From Saturnia japonica (taxonomy: Eukaryota > Arthropoda > Insecta > Lepidoptera > Saturniidae): a stretch of DNA of 64,000 nucleotides. Shown here piece by piece: positions 42,446 through 51,446 of this stretch. The position numbers and the translations under genes were made by a program. The stretch is taken from NCBI GenBank assembly GCA_033032175.1, contig CM065325.1, positions 152,930 through 216,929 on the forward strand, in the 5' to 3' direction. The notes beneath the pieces are model-generated. The model did not search any database. It had not been told where the DNA came from and saw nothing but the letters and a program-made list of their open reading frames with translations. Position 1 is the stretch's first letter, and the number at the start of each line of letters is the position of its first letter.

Positions 42446-43078
42446 TATTGTGAATAAAAGACGTCCACAATATTTTAATGTGTGCTAAATTAATAGCGCT
42501 TGTTTTATTCTTGTTTCTTACAAAGTTACAGTAGTTCGTAGTAACAATGTGGTTTCTTAATAACGTTCTTGACTGTAGTTTGCTTGTAGATTCGCTGCTT
42601 GTTGTTGCTGGTGTTGTGGTGTTTCTCCAACTGATCGCAGATTCGCTGCTTGCTGTTGTTGTAGTGTTTCTCGAACTGATCGCAGTACTGCCGCCCTCTC
42701 CGCTATATTTAACCTCGCCCTTTGCCTCGCAACCGGTAGTGCGATGGATTCCGTGCAAGGCGGCGCTCAGCCAATGAGCGCGCACGCCCTGTGTGCGCGC
42801 TCTCGGCAGTACCATGAGTCACCATGCCAGATGTTCCGAGTCTGGCATGGTTCATCCTTACAACTAGTGAAATTTATACATTTAAACTTACAACTAGCTA
42901 TATTCTTATTCTAATCGTTTTAAAATACACATATTCACACATATTCAGTTCATATTATTATATCTATTCCTAACACGTATTTATAAACCTTATTCCTAAC
43001 ACGTATTATTTCACTTATTTGTTCATTCTATACTATTAGACTATCGTTATTCGCTCGCCCCGCTCGCTGTCCGCAACA
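42446..43078 (-). repeat. 3' LTR of the BEL/Pao element
   Basis: 633 bp. The open stretch starting MVLPRARTQG on the minus strand inside it is a chance frame that runs on into gypsy pol; it is not a gene. Confidence 0.93.
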
Positions 43079-43092
43079 GTTCTCCCCCCGGC
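43079..43092 (-). promoter_or_regulatory. Polypurine tract of the BEL/Pao element
   Basis: Minus strand CGGGGGGAGAAC next to the 3' LTR. Confidence 0.75.
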
Positions 43093-43107
43093 GTAGCCTG
43101 CGCAGCC

Positions 43108-43832
43108 TCACTCTCCTCTCAGGACGGCGAGCTTCGTCGTCGGGCGCCGGAACACACCGCTCCTCGTCTTCACGTCAGCGCTCCGCACTCCTCCATCTGG
43201 TCCGGTGTAGGTTCTCGTGACGATTCCGCGCGGCCAGGTGTTGCGCGGCACGGCGGAGTCGACAACCACGACCAAGTCCCCGACGTTCAGAGGGCGCGTG
43301 CTGTCGGCTGAGTTCCCGCGTGGCACCAGTGTAGGGAGGTACTCCTTAACCCAGTGCCGCCAGAAATGATCGGCGAGCGCCTGGGTTGCTCGCCAGGTAC
43401 GCCGGTCCGCCGTGTCGCAGGTCCCCGTCGTAGGCATACCCGTCGGACTCCCAAGCAGAAAATGGTTGGGAGTGATCGCCTCTGGGTCCCGCGGGTCGAC
43501 GCTCACGTGCATTAGAGGCCGCGCGTTAATCGAATGCTCGGCCTCCGCGAGCGCGGTTTGGAGCACCTCTTCTTTAGGCGCACGCTCGTTCAAAGTGGCG
43601 GCGAGCGCGGTTTTTACCGACCGCACTAGCCGCTCCCATGCACCTCCCTGGTTAGGCGCGCCGGGCGGGATGTAGCGCCACTCGACGCTGTGCCGTAGCC
43701 CCTCCCCCCGTAGCGCAGGTGCTCATTCGGCGTAGGCGGCGCGTAGCTCGGTGTCCGCCCCACGGAAGTTGGTCGCGTTATCGCTGTAGTGGCTAAGTGA
43801 GCCGAGCGGGTCATAGATTGACATAACCGCAC
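43108..43832 (-). pseudogene. BEL integrase C-terminal half, after the deletion junction
   Basis: The deletion junction lies near 43790-43800: upstream reading breaks off in the segment that follows the reverse transcriptase, and the next recognisable block is the integrase core (SDNATNFRGAD, holding the second catalytic Asp). A stop follows near 43715. The 172-residue ORF 43626-43108 then has RSVKTALAATLNERAP, EHSINARPLMHVSVDP, HFLLGSPTGMP and a C-terminal LNVGDLVVVVD barrel, all typical of Pao integrases. The N-terminal zinc part and first catalytic Asp are gone. Confidence 0.85.
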
Positions 43833-46800
43833 TCAGAGCTTCTCGTTTTGTAGGTGCCCGCTTGTGTGCGCGTACATCGGCTGGTACCCGATGCATGGTA
43901 ATAGTAAAACCCTAGTTCATCCGTAGCTGCATTCCAGTATAGGCCCAGGATCTTTTTTTGTTCATGCCCGCCAAGTTGTGCGGGCGATCGTGCGCGTAGC
44001 TCGTCCGGTGTTCCACTGAGTACGCTCGCTCGGTTGCTGCTCCATCCGCGTAACGTAAAGCCGGCTACTGCGTGGACTTCTTGTATTTCCCTTATAGTGT
44101 GGATAGCTGTTTCTTCATCGTCGTAGCTATCCACCAGGTCGTCCATATAGTGGCTCTGCGTTATTGCCTTGAACGCGTCTGGATGCGTTCGTGCATGCTT
44201 TTCAGCGTTGCGGTCGCGTACACTGTGTGCTATGAACGGTGAGCTTGCTACGCCGAATATCAACGATCTCATTTTATATTTCTGTGGCGGCTTGTTCCGG
44301 TCGTTGCCTCGCCACAGAAATTGTTGTGCCGGCTGGTCCGCTTCGCGTATTCGTATTCTCAAAAACATTTCCTCTATATCAGCAGTGACGGCGACGGGCT
44401 TCTCTCTGAATCGGAATAAAATCCCCTGCAGCGATCGTAGCAGGTCCGGTCCCTCTAATAACTCGTCGTTTAAACTCGTAGTTCCACTGCGTGCTGCGGC
44501 ATCGAATACTACTCGTAGCTTGCCGGGTTTGTTCGGGTTGAATACAGCGAAGTGAGGTAAAAACCAGCTGATGTTGCTAGTCTGTTCGTGTCCCTCGCAG
44601 CGTACGGCGTAGCCCATCTTAAACAAGTTTTTGATCTGACTTGTATACGCCGCCGCAAACTCTGTGGAACGATCCATTTTCTTTTCTATCGAGTGAAGTC
44701 GTCGTAGCGCCATTTTGTAGCTATTAGGTAGTACTACGTCGTCGCGGCACCACGGTAGACCTACTTCGTAGCCTTCACTGCGTTGTTGGATCGTTCCGTC
44801 GAGTATTCGCGTCGCGCGCTTGTCGGCGTCGCTGATTCTCGGTTCGCGGGCTACGCCGAGCGCGTCTATTTTGAAGTGCTGTTCTACGAGCTCGTGTAGA
44901 CTTTCGTTCCGGATCTCGCTGCCAGTGTTGCGTTCAGGTGCGTATATGTGTAGCAGGGCTTCGCTGTGGCCGATGATCACGTGTGGTGCGGTTCCGTGCA
45001 CCACCCAACCCAGTTGAGTTTTCGACGCCGCCGGCTGGTTCGGTTTGCCGACGCGTAGCTCTCTGGATACGATCATCTCCCAGTGGTCCGTACCTATCAA
45101 TATACGCGGCCTCGCCTTCTCATAGCACACCTGCTTCACTTTCAAACTGCGCAAGTGAGCGTGTTGGAGTGTGCTTAGAGACACTGTTTGTTCGCGCAGT
45201 CGGAGTCCTTTTATCGTTCGAGCTCGGAACTCGTGCTTCTTGTTGCTGCCCGGTTCGTACAACTTCGCTTGTACAATTTGGCTATTCGTGTACTCTTTGC
45301 CCATATTGACGCCTTGTAGTTGCAGTGGATGTGACGGTCCATGCGCTCCGATGTCCTTGGCCAAGTCCTCGTCGATTAGCGATACAGTCGAGCCCTCGTC
45401 CAACAGAGCGTACGTGTTCACCGCTCCTTTGGGGCCCGATGTAGCCACCGGACAGATTTTTAGAATAATCTGTCTCGGTTCTATAGTTGTTGCGACAGCC
45501 ATTACCGTCTCGCTCGATGACGGTGTCACGTTGTTCTGAGTTTGCTCTTCGCTATCGCTTGGTCTGTCGTTGTGAAGCGACGAGTGATGCGGACGACGAC
45601 AGGAGTTAATACCGCACGGCTTTCCTTTGCAGTACACACAACGATGGCGTTTGTCAATACATTTCAAACAGACGCCTTTGCTCTTCACTAGCTCCCACCG
45701 TTGCTCGACGTTCAGTGCCTTGTATTGCGGGCACCGAGACAACGGATGGGGCTTATCGCAGCTAGGACACAGATGTTCGGTTTCTGTGTCCACCGTAGCA
45801 AAGACGTTCTGTCTCTTTCTGGCGGCGACTTGCGGTGCGGCAGGCTTCAATACTTCGCGTCTAGAGGTCGCTGTCGAAGCTGTGTCGGGCGCATATGTGT
45901 GTTTTAACGCACGGCTCGCTTCACGCATTAGGAAGCGTGATAATACAACAACCTCTGGATCCGTTGTTCCCTCGTTCTCTTCCGCATAGTCGCACCACCG
46001 GGACTTCAGGTGTTGGCTAAGTTTTTCTAATACTTCCCGAGCCAGCATCGGGTTGTACAGGTAGCTCCGCTTGTCGAGATTTAGTAAAACACAGACTATG
46101 TTTTGTAGTTTTACTGCGAACGCGTTCAGTTCGCTTGCGGTAACTCCCGGTCGTGGTAATTTCTGCATATCATCCAGCGCCTTGTCTATAATTACTTCCG
46201 GCCTGCCAAAACATTGTTCCAGTGTCCGCATGATTTCATCTAGATTGTTCGCGGTGTGTAGTAGCGCTGCCACTGCTTCGCGGGCGTCCCCACGCAGGCT
46301 GTTACGTAGGCGCGCTATGTTTTCTATCGGCGAGAAACGATACAGCTGCGTGGAGTCCCTCATAGCTGCTTTGAATGGCAGCCACTCGTTGATCGCTCCA
46401 CTGAAAACAGGTAAGTCGGCGGCTTGGCGTGGCGGTGGATGAGTATGCGTCATCTTTTCTAGTATCGCGGCGAGCTGTTTAATATCACTGCTCGATTGCG
46501 ACGGTGATTGCGAACGGGCACGTCGTTCAGGCCTGCGTTCGTCTTGTTGCCGCGCGTCGTTACGGGTACACGGTAATTGCTCCCCCCGTGTAGCTTCGGG
46601 CTGTGAGCGGAGCCAGTCATCCACTCGGTGAATACGTTCATCTGGCTTCTCGTTCGTTTGCTCACGTACGTCCTCTGCTTCATCCCGTATCGACGTTAAC
46701 TCCACGGCGAGGCGTTTCTTTATTAATTCTGCCTCGATACGGAGTTCTTCACGGCGAATTGCGGCTAGTTTCTCTTCCGCTTGTAGCTCGGCGAGGCGTG

Positions 46801-47173
46801 ATCGCATAGTCGCACTCGTCGTCGATCTGCGTGAGCGTGGCGGGGAAACGTGGCCTGTTCTGACGTCAGTGCGAGTAACAGGTACAGAGGGTGTTCCCTC
46901 CGGTCGGGGTGTGCCCTCAGCCCTCTGTGTGTCTGGCGATAGCGGCGATTCTTCGAATACTCGGACTGTGTTATTTCTGTTTTGTGATTCCATTGCGTCT
47001 CCCTGGCTTCTCGTAACAACCATTGATCTGGGTACGCCGTACATGGATACAGATGTCTTGATAACACGTCGTTTCTTCTTCAAGCGTTGTTGTAGATCGG
47101 CGAAATGTTCTGTTCTTTTTTCTTCCGATCCGGCTCGAAGGACCAGATAATATTGTGAATAAAAGACGTCCAC
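43811..47173 (-). CDS. BEL/Pao Gag-protease-reverse transcriptase polyprotein (truncated)
   Basis: A single open frame of up to 1,120 codons. Gag has a charged N-terminus (KRLAVELTSIRDEAEDVREQ), a capsid segment beginning LPVFSGAINEWLPFKAAM and zinc knuckles with CPSCDKPHPLSRC and CLKCIDKRHRCVYC. The aspartic protease site is ALLDEGSTVSLID. The reverse transcriptase has GKLRVVFDAAARSG, VTADIEEMFLRIRI, the LIFGVASSPFIAH block and the active site HYMDDLVDSY. A frameshift directly after GFYYYH turns the last 30 codons into nonsense. The first ATG (47173) lies in the 5' LTR; the real start may be MYGVPRS at 47041. Pao-type single-frame organisation. Confidence 0.9.
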   Translation of the reverse strand: MDVFYSQYYLVLRAGSEEKRTEHFADLQQRLKKKRRVIKTSVSMYGVPRSMVVTRSQGDAMESQNRNNTVRVFEESPLSPDTQRAEGTPRPEGTPSVPVTRTDVRTGHVSPPRSRRSTTSATMRSRLAELQAEEKLAAIRREELRIEAELIKKRLAVELTSIRDEAEDVREQTNEKPDERIHRVDDWLRSQPEATRGEQLPCTRNDARQQDERRPERRARSQSPSQSSSDIKQLAAILEKMTHTHPPPRQAADLPVFSGAINEWLPFKAAMRDSTQLYRFSPIENIARLRNSLRGDAREAVAALLHTANNLDEIMRTLEQCFGRPEVIIDKALDDMQKLPRPGVTASELNAFAVKLQNIVCVLLNLDKRSYLYNPMLAREVLEKLSQHLKSRWCDYAEENEGTTDPEVVVLSRFLMREASRALKHTYAPDTASTATSRREVLKPAAPQVAARKRQNVFATVDTETEHLCPSCDKPHPLSRCPQYKALNVEQRWELVKSKGVCLKCIDKRHRCVYCKGKPCGINSCRRPHHSSLHNDRPSDSEEQTQNNVTPSSSETVMAVATTIEPRQIILKICPVATSGPKGAVNTYALLDEGSTVSLIDEDLAKDIGAHGPSHPLQLQGVNMGKEYTNSQIVQAKLYEPGSNKKHEFRARTIKGLRLREQTVSLSTLQHAHLRSLKVKQVCYEKARPRILIGTDHWEMIVSRELRVGKPNQPAASKTQLGWVVHGTAPHVIIGHSEALLHIYAPERNTGSEIRNESLHELVEQHFKIDALGVAREPRISDADKRATRILDGTIQQRSEGYEVGLPWCRDDVVLPNSYKMALRRLHSIEKKMDRSTEFAAAYTSQIKNLFKMGYAVRCEGHEQTSNISWFLPHFAVFNPNKPGKLRVVFDAAARSGTTSLNDELLEGPDLLRSLQGILFRFREKPVAVTADIEEMFLRIRIREADQPAQQFLWRGNDRNKPPQKYKMRSLIFGVASSPFIAHSVRDRNAEKHARTHPDAFKAITQSHYMDDLVDSYDDEETAIHTIREIQEVHAVAGFTLRGWSSNRASVLSGTPDELRARSPAQLGGHEQKKILGLYWNAATDELGFYYYHASGTSRCTRTQAGTYKTRSSECGYVNL
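47129..47145 (-). promoter_or_regulatory. BEL primer-binding site, tRNA-Tyr
   Basis: Plus-strand TCCGGCTCGAAGGACCA equals the 3' end of insect tRNA-Tyr including CCA; the coding strand thus carries its complement. It lies 5 bases inside the 5' LTR. tRNA identity is from memory of the tRNA-Tyr acceptor arm. Confidence 0.75.
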
Positions 47174-47783
47174 AATATTTTAATGTGTGCTAAATTAATA
47201 GCGCTTGTTTTATTCTTGTTTCTTACAAAGTTACAGTAGTTCGTAGTAACAATGTGGTTTCTTAATAACGTTCTTGACTGTAGTTTGCTTGTAGATTCGC
47301 TGCTTGTTGTTGCTGGTGTTGTGGTGTTTCTCCAACTGATCGCAGATTCGCTGCTTGCTGTTGTTGTAGTGTTTCTCGAACTGATCGCAGTACTGCCGCC
47401 CTCTCCGCTATATTTAACCTCGCCCTTTGCCTCGCAACCGGTAGTGCGATGGATTCCGTGCAAGGCGGCGCTCAGCCAATGAGCGCGCACGCCCTGTGTG
47501 CGCGCTCTCGGCAGTACCATGAGTCACCATGCCAGATGTTCCGAGTCTGGCATGGTTCATCCTTACAACTAGTGAAATTTATACATTTAAACTTACAACT
47601 AGCTATATTCTTATTCTAATCGTTTTAAAATACACATATTCACACATATTCAGTTCATATTATTATATCTATTCCTAACACGTATTTATAAACCTTATTC
47701 CTAACACGTATTATTTCACTTATTTGTTCATTCTATACTATTAGACTATCGTTATTCGCTCGCCCCGCTCGCTGTCCGCAACA
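47151..47783 (-). repeat. 5' LTR of the BEL/Pao element
   Basis: 633 bp, no difference from 42446-43078 found by eye. Confidence 0.93.
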
Positions 47784-48344
47784 CTGAGTGTCTAAATGAT
47801 CTAACAAAATGTTGAACTTTGTAACCTCTATATGTTCATTAAAGTTTACTCTATACTTATCATTCAAAGATAACTTATTCTTCATTGTTGTGTCCTTACA
47901 GTTTTTATCAACTGAATGGTCTTTGTTTTCAATTTTGTTACCTGTAAAGCCAGGAATATTTGTATTGTAGTGTTTTATTTCTTTATTTTGTTTTTGTGTA
48001 ATTTCTAACTTTTCATTTTGAATTAGTTGAAATGATTTAATGCAATCCAATCCAATTAAAAAATCATAATCAAAATTTTGTTCGTCTATGACAAAAACAT
48101 TAACATTTTGTTCTATTTCAAAAATCTTTATTTTTAATTTTACTATTCCTATAGACTTTTTAACACCATTAATCGTTTTTAAATTTGCTGATTGATTATT
48201 GTTATTGTTTGGGTTGCTTTTTATAGATAACAATCTTGAATTAATAATACTAATATTTGATCCTGAATCATATATCCCAAACGTTTCTATAGAATCATTT
48301 ATAATTAGCTTGGTTTTGATTAATGGTGGAATTATTAGTTTTTT
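47784..48344 (-). pseudogene. Gypsy pol, 5' part: aspartic protease, interrupted by BEL
   Basis: After the frameshift site the pol frame starts at about 48341 and reads the protease active site FGIYDSGSNISIINSRLLSI, a hydrophobic FVIDEQNFDYDFLIGLDCIK segment (the second conserved protease block, usually ILGxD), and then a linker ending LLDHLDTQ at the insertion border. The reading frame continues precisely at 42445 if one copy of CTGAG is discounted, so the target pol was open here when BEL arrived. Confidence 0.88.
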
Positions 48345-49462
48345 GGATCTATTTCATTTAAAGTCATTTCTAATTCTGAATTATTAACACTTCTTATTAG
48401 TTCTTTTTTTGAGCGATCACTATCTTTATTTCTGAACCAACATGCAGATTCTAAATGATACCGAGTTCTCTTCTTTTCTCTTTCACAGATTCTGCACGGC
48501 TTATCTTTTAAAGTTTTTTCTTTTTGTTTATTATCTGAATCTGTTATTTTTTTATCTACCATCTTCTTATTAATTAAATGTTCTAAACCTCTAATACTAC
48601 TAAATAAATCCTCAGTGTCTTTTAATTTATTCCTGTCAATTTCATCTGCAATGAAATTAGGTAACCCCGTTACAATCAAATCAATTAAAGTAGGTTTATC
48701 AATTAATTTGTTTATCTCTAATAAAAGCCTCTCTTTTTTAAGAGCATATTCCAGTAAAGAACCCTGCCTGTATTTAAATAAAAAAGCATACCTTACTGGT
48801 GACCAGCCTTTGTTCACATATGTTTCACAAAATTTATGTTTCCAAATGCACCATTCTGAGTTTATTGTGTATTTTATAAGCATAGAACTATACCAATCTT
48901 GACACGAATCGTCCACAAATAACCGAAACACTTGTATTTTCTGAATATCTTCATCTATACCTAGACGCAAGCATTCATCTTCAAAGATACTTATCCACTG
49001 TTGTACACTTGATGTTTTTTTTGTGAATTTTTCTAATACAAGCTTCTCAGACAAATGTTTCAAATTAGGCTGTTTAGACTCCTTTTTCAGTTCAGCAAAA
49101 TTTTCCAGGATTCTTGTAAGAGTCTCCGTTGACGTTACACTTGACGTGTGTTGTGTCGTTGTTGTCATCTCTAGTAGATATCCCTTGAACTGTATATTCC
49201 CTTCTTCATCCATATAAGTATCACGCAATTCAGATGCCATTGAAATCCATACTTGTCTTTTTTCATGTCTTCTTTGTAAAGTGGCTTTTACTTTTTGAAA
49301 AGTTTGAGTTTTCATTATCTCTGTATGTAGCCGTATTGGTTGTAAATGTTCCGGAATTATGAACACGTTTTTATCGGCATTACTAATTGAGGTTATGTGA
49401 ATCATATTTGTTTTCGGATCTTCACTTGGTTTCACAATAAATTCAAATTTTAATTTTTCCAT
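48335..49462 (-). CDS. Gypsy Gag
   Basis: 375 residues, open. Forms the particle shell and packages the RNA. The capsid region contains KTSSVQQWISIFEDECLRLG and a YRQGSLLEYALKKERLLLEI segment, typical of retrotransposon Gag. One zinc-finger-like unit near the C-terminus, C-x2-C-x9-H-x4-C (CRICEREKKRTRYHLESACW), has a longer loop than the retroviral CCHC. The ATG at 49462 is about 30 bases downstream of the 5' LTR and is the only in-frame start at the N-terminus. Gag ends DPKN-stop on a slippery site that leads to pol. Confidence 0.9.
   Translation of the reverse strand: MEKLKFEFIVKPSEDPKTNMIHITSISNADKNVFIIPEHLQPIRLHTEIMKTQTFQKVKATLQRRHEKRQVWISMASELRDTYMDEEGNIQFKGYLLEMTTTTQHTSSVTSTETLTRILENFAELKKESKQPNLKHLSEKLVLEKFTKKTSSVQQWISIFEDECLRLGIDEDIQKIQVFRLFVDDSCQDWYSSMLIKYTINSEWCIWKHKFCETYVNKGWSPVRYAFLFKYRQGSLLEYALKKERLLLEINKLIDKPTLIDLIVTGLPNFIADEIDRNKLKDTEDLFSSIRGLEHLINKKMVDKKITDSDNKQKEKTLKDKPCRICEREKKRTRYHLESACWFRNKDSDRSKKELIRSVNNSELEMTLNEIDPKN
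48338..48344 (-). promoter_or_regulatory. -1 ribosomal frameshift slippery heptamer (A AAA AAC)
   Basis: On the minus strand the Gag frame ends CCA AAA AAC TAA. The heptamer A AAA AAC directly before the stop is the classical X XXY YYZ type, and a shift of -1 enters the pol frame (AAA CTA ATA ATT), which runs open into the protease. Spacing to a downstream stem or pseudoknot was not examined. Confidence 0.85.
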
Positions 49463-49492
49463 CGTTTACAACAGCTATAACTAATGTTGTTT

Positions 49493-49866
49493 TGTAATAT
49501 GTTGTTTATTGAAACAATAAATTAGGTTGTTGCTCTGTAAAGAGATATTTATTAAATTACTAAAAATTACAAATAACTTTTAATTCTACGCACAGCTTAA
49601 TTCTATGTAATATTAACAATATACAGTTGTTTACAAACCTGTAAAGAGAAACAACATTAAAAGCTATTGCTTCAAATATAATTTTTACAATATTAATGTA
49701 ATAACCGTAATCCTTTTAATATGCTTAATGGCGGTCAAATGTGTAAAGTCCGAGCAGTGAGTAAACACAATTTTTCTACAGATAATGTTTAAATGAACCT
49801 AGCGTAAAGTGCTGCCACCATAGATAATACTTGAAACTTAAATGAGGCATAAAAGCTTCATTTATA
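49493..49866 (-). repeat. 5' LTR of the gypsy element
   Basis: 374 bp, paired with 39466-39839. The 4-bp duplication CATA follows at 49867-49870. Confidence 0.9.
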
Positions 49867-49877
49867 CATATACTTTG

Positions 49878-50122
49878 AACATGGCATATTAATTAATCCT
49901 TCCGAACAAAAGTTACTTGATCATAAAGACAATTTTTTGAGTTAAATTTTGATCTTTGTAGCATGTTATTTGAAGACATAGTAAGATACAATTTAAAATT
50001 AAAATAACTAATTGTACTTACGGGAGACAATAAAATTATGATAGGCGATACGGGTGCATTGACGTGTCGGTGTTTGTCGTATAAAATGAACACGGATGAA
50101 ACCGTGGCACACAGCTAGTATA
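49878..50122 (+). repeat. Interspersed repeat F, copy 2
   Basis: Matches 7895-8130 in order (GGCATATTAATTAATCCTTC to ACACGGATGAAACCGTGG). The gypsy element inserted at or just beside its 5' edge. Confidence 0.7.
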
Positions 50123-51221
50123 AATATACATTGGCTGCTAAAACATAATCTTTCCTTTTGGCTTTGCCGTAGTCGAGCAAAAATGAAAGTAAAATGTTGA
50201 CAAACTATTCTGGACAGAGAAAAAAAGTCTTAAAGGAAGGTTACTACCGCCATCTTTACATATACTTAGCACCACAAAAAACAGAAATATTTTCATGTTA
50301 AACACGAACTGCGACGTTAGAATATAATGTTCTATTACTTCTTCCGCCATTGTATTATACTTAAGGGGGTTTACTTATCCCAACTTGAAGAAATACGTTT
50401 TCCTTGTTTGTTGTTATTATTTATGTTTATATGTTTTTCTAATTTTCCTTAATAACTGTATGCTTAATAAGATTTAGGGGCTTTTCAAAAAGGGATTGAA
50501 TTTCCATGGTCGGCAACATGGCTGTAACGACGTATGTGACGGTATCTAATTATCATCAGGTGGGCATCTGTTTGTCTTCTGTCTATCTCTTAATTCCGTT
50601 TGAAACACAATTTCAACCTGTACTAGACTTTAAAATTGTAGAATATCAAACTATATTAGTAATTTCCAAGTCAAAGCGTAACCACACTATATAAAGGCGT
50701 ATTCATTCGTCATCTTTATCAAATCGCTGCCATGGTCGCGGCATTCAAATCAGTGTAAGGGAGATATATATATGTACACTTAACTTCACTGTACATTGTT
50801 TAAGTACCTACCAGTTTTAAGGCAACGTCATAATTATCAAATGGCCACACAATTATTTACGCGTAATGAAGAACATTGCAATTGGCAAGGTTTAAATCTC
50901 GATAAATATAAAGAAAAACTGTTCTTGGAGGAACTGCACGAAATAATTATAAGAACTTTGGTAATCATTGGTGATTCGTGCCTTTGAGACGTCACATTAA
51001 AAAAAAATCACATATTTATATTTTCTCAATCTTTTCAATGACAGGGGTTCTTTTTCGAACTGATGTTAATTTTATTTTTTTATAAAGTTTTTAGTTAGAA
51101 GTAGGTAATTACAAAATTTCCGTCAAGTAAAATAAAACTTAATCGCTATTAGTTAGTTATGCCTCTCATAACATAAATCTTTTTGAAACAACACATTTTG
51201 TATTGAAAATTAAAATACCAT
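50123..51221. other. Intergenic; repeat B tail and a doubtful small ORF
   Basis: At 50505-50580 is a repeat B tail (GGTCGGCAACATGGC, TTATCATCAGGTGGGC). At 50688-50696 lies TATATAAAG, followed by an ATG at 50732 and an open frame at 50796-50987, but no splice pattern joins them convincingly. See rejected items. Confidence 0.4.
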
Positions 51222-51446
51222 CATAACATACCATCACGCCTGTATTCCCCGAAAGGTCAGGCAGAGGTGTACTAATGTACACACACACTTCACCGAGTAT
51301 GTTTTTAGGTCTCATGTAATAGGGAGTGAGCCTATTGCCATTAATCGGGCACGAAACCAAACTCCGAGCTGCTACTGAGAATTTCGTAGGAAAAACCCAA
51401 TAACACTTTGCTCGACCTGGGAATCGAACCCAGGACCTCGAACATA
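51222..51446 (-). repeat. tRNA-derived SINE, minus copy
   Basis: The reverse complement holds the B box (GGTTCGATTCC; seen on plus as GGGAATCGAACCCAGGACCT), then AGCAGCTCGGAGTTTGG and GTGCCCGATTAATGGC, ending at the ATGGTATG tail. Same family as 54126-54382. Confidence 0.85.

Larger units (their letters stand above)
42446..47783 (-). mobile_element. BEL/Pao LTR retrotransposon nested in gypsy pol, internally deleted
   Basis: 5,338 bp on the minus strand, with 633-bp LTRs (42446-43078, 47151-47783) that read identical by eye, and a 5-bp duplication CTGAG. The primer-binding site (47129-47145) and polypurine tract (43079-43092) are in the expected places. The internal region is strikingly GC-rich against the AT-rich gypsy host. 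The coding region has lost RNase H and the N-terminal half of integrase and carries a frameshift, so the copy needs help in trans to move. Its LTR ends read TGTTGC...CAATA on the coding strand, not closing with CA. Confidence 0.93.
39466..49866 (-). mobile_element. Ty3/gypsy-type LTR retrotransposon, split by a BEL/Pao insertion
   Basis: Minus-strand element bounded by two 374-bp LTRs (39466-39839 and 49493-49866) and flanked by CATA on both sides (39462-39465, 49867-49870). Without the nested element its length is about 5.06 kb. Gene order is gag, protease, reverse transcriptase, RNase H, integrase, the Ty3/gypsy order. No envelope gene and no chromodomain. A polypurine tract (GGAGGGTGGGAGA on the minus strand) abuts the 3' LTR. 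I could not match a tRNA to the bases after the 5' LTR. LTR ends TATA...ACA are not the usual TG...CA. Confidence 0.92.

Noticed and set aside
42547..42815. Open frames inside the BEL LTRs on both strands (for example MVLPRARTQG and MWFLNNVLDC), repeated at 47252-47520
   Set aside because: They occur identically in both LTRs, overlap each other on opposite strands and read into unrelated genes. They are chance frames of a GC-rich LTR.
45171..46442. Several plus-strand frames over 100 codons opposite BEL gag-pol
   Set aside because: Mirror frames of a long GC-rich ORF; none has a recognisable domain.
50138..50350. Minus-strand 70-codon frame with an internal MKIFLFFVVLSI signal-like start
   Set aside because: The part after the hydrophobic stretch looks random and no second exon with cysteines or other features was found.
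50688..50987. Possible small gene: TATATAAAG, ATG at 50732, a GTAAGG donor and an open frame to 50987
   Set aside because: The strong donor/acceptor pair (50755, 50814) does not keep the frame; only weaker splice sites do. The predicted protein has no recognisable motif, and the TATA to ATG distance leaves almost no 5' UTR.
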